A stretch of DNA of 37,599 nt from Nitrosomonas sp. (lineage in GTDB: Bacteria; Pseudomonadota; Gammaproteobacteria; Burkholderiales; Nitrosomonadaceae): NCBI GenBank assembly GCA_021774155.1, contig JAJFJH010000145.1, positions 1-37,599 of the forward strand, written 5' to 3'. A program made the position numbers and the translations under genes. Below the pieces are notes generated by a model. It did no database searches. It saw only the letters and a list, made by a program, of their open reading frames with translations, and was not told where the DNA came from. Positions 37,490 to 37,599 of this stretch are shown in pieces. Every line of letters begins with the position of its first letter. Positions within the stretch are counted from its first letter, which is position 1.

Positions 37490-37520
37490 ACGCAAAGCAA
37501 TCTCTTCGATCACTTCGCGT
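37490..37520 (-). terminator. Stem-loop between flagellin and flaG
   Basis: ACGCAAAG (37490-37497) and CTTCGCGT (37513-37520) pair over 8 bp with one G-T wobble around a 15-base loop. It lies 30 bp past the flagellin stop, where a partial terminator or mRNA-stabilising hairpin would limit read-through into flaG. There is no T-run, so the role is uncertain. Confidence 0.35.
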
Positions 37521-37549
37521 ATCATCATTGTGCCCTTCCTTTTCTTCTC

Positions 37550-37599
37550 TTAACGTAACAGTGAAAGAACATTGTTTGGCAATGAATTTGCCTGTGCCA
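37550..37599 (-). CDS. Flagellin, C-terminal end only (runs off right edge)
   Basis: Only the last 15 complete codons lie in the window. They read AQANSLPNNVLSLLR followed by TAA, the highly conserved D0 C-terminus of bacterial flagellins. The gene continues beyond 37599 on the minus strand upstream of flaG, the expected place for a structural flagellin. It differs from the end of the proteolytic flagellin ([15 protein letters not shown]), so these are two distinct genes. Whether this one also carries an insert cannot be seen. Confidence 0.85.
   Translation of the reverse strand, partial: AQANSLPNNVLSLLR

Overview
The window reads as a chromosomal piece of a motile gammaproteobacterium of moderate to low G+C. 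The evidence is the housekeeping order ndk-rlmN-pilW-rodZ-ispG-hisS-yfgM-bamB-der, which is a classic gammaproteobacterial run, and the FlrB/FlrC two-component pair that controls sigma-54-dependent polar-type flagella. I cannot place it to genus from sequence alone.

Layout. (1) Positions 1-9426, plus strand: the housekeeping block, with nucleoside diphosphate kinase cut at the left edge, tRNA/rRNA maturation (rlmN, hisS), isoprenoid synthesis (ispG), pilus and cell-shape factors (pilW, rodZ), outer-membrane assembly (bamB with yfgM) and the ribosome GTPase der. (2) 9427-17365: an accessory-looking stretch. It holds a decayed IS3-type orfA remnant, a flagellin with a zinc-metallopeptidase domain inserted in its variable region (flagellinolysin type, minus strand), an ABC-F ATPase of the YheS type (plus), and a two-gene minus-strand unit encoding a 631-residue, almost Gly/Pro-free helical protein followed by an exported DUF4139 protein. 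(3) 17366-28667, minus strand: fliF-G-H-I-J, then fliK and fliL-M-N-O-P-Q-R, giving MS ring, C ring, export ATPase complex and export gate. (4) 29087-31987, plus strand: flrB-flrC-fliE. (5) 32030-37599, minus strand: the end of a second flagellin gene at the right edge, then flaG, fliD, fliS, fliT, a second FliK-like gene, a short FlhB-tail homologue and a YcgR-type PilZ protein.

How it fits together: FlrB/FlrC would activate sigma-54 promoters of the mid and late flagellar genes. A near-perfect TGGCAC-N5-TTGC site lies just upstream of fliK, and it also corrects that gene's start. The fli genes build basal body, switch and export apparatus; FliS, FliT, FliD and flagellin build the filament; the PilZ protein probably links cyclic-di-GMP to the motor.

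The most striking item is the 570-residue flagellin at 9826-11538. It keeps both flagellin ends but carries HEMVH (residues 244-248) and a downstream EGAAE motif, so the assembled filament could be proteolytic. Proteolytic flagellins are a described family, so the family is not new; the setting here (next to an IS remnant, apart from the ordinary flagellin) is worth attention. The long helical protein with its DUF4139 partner is the least explained part of the window.
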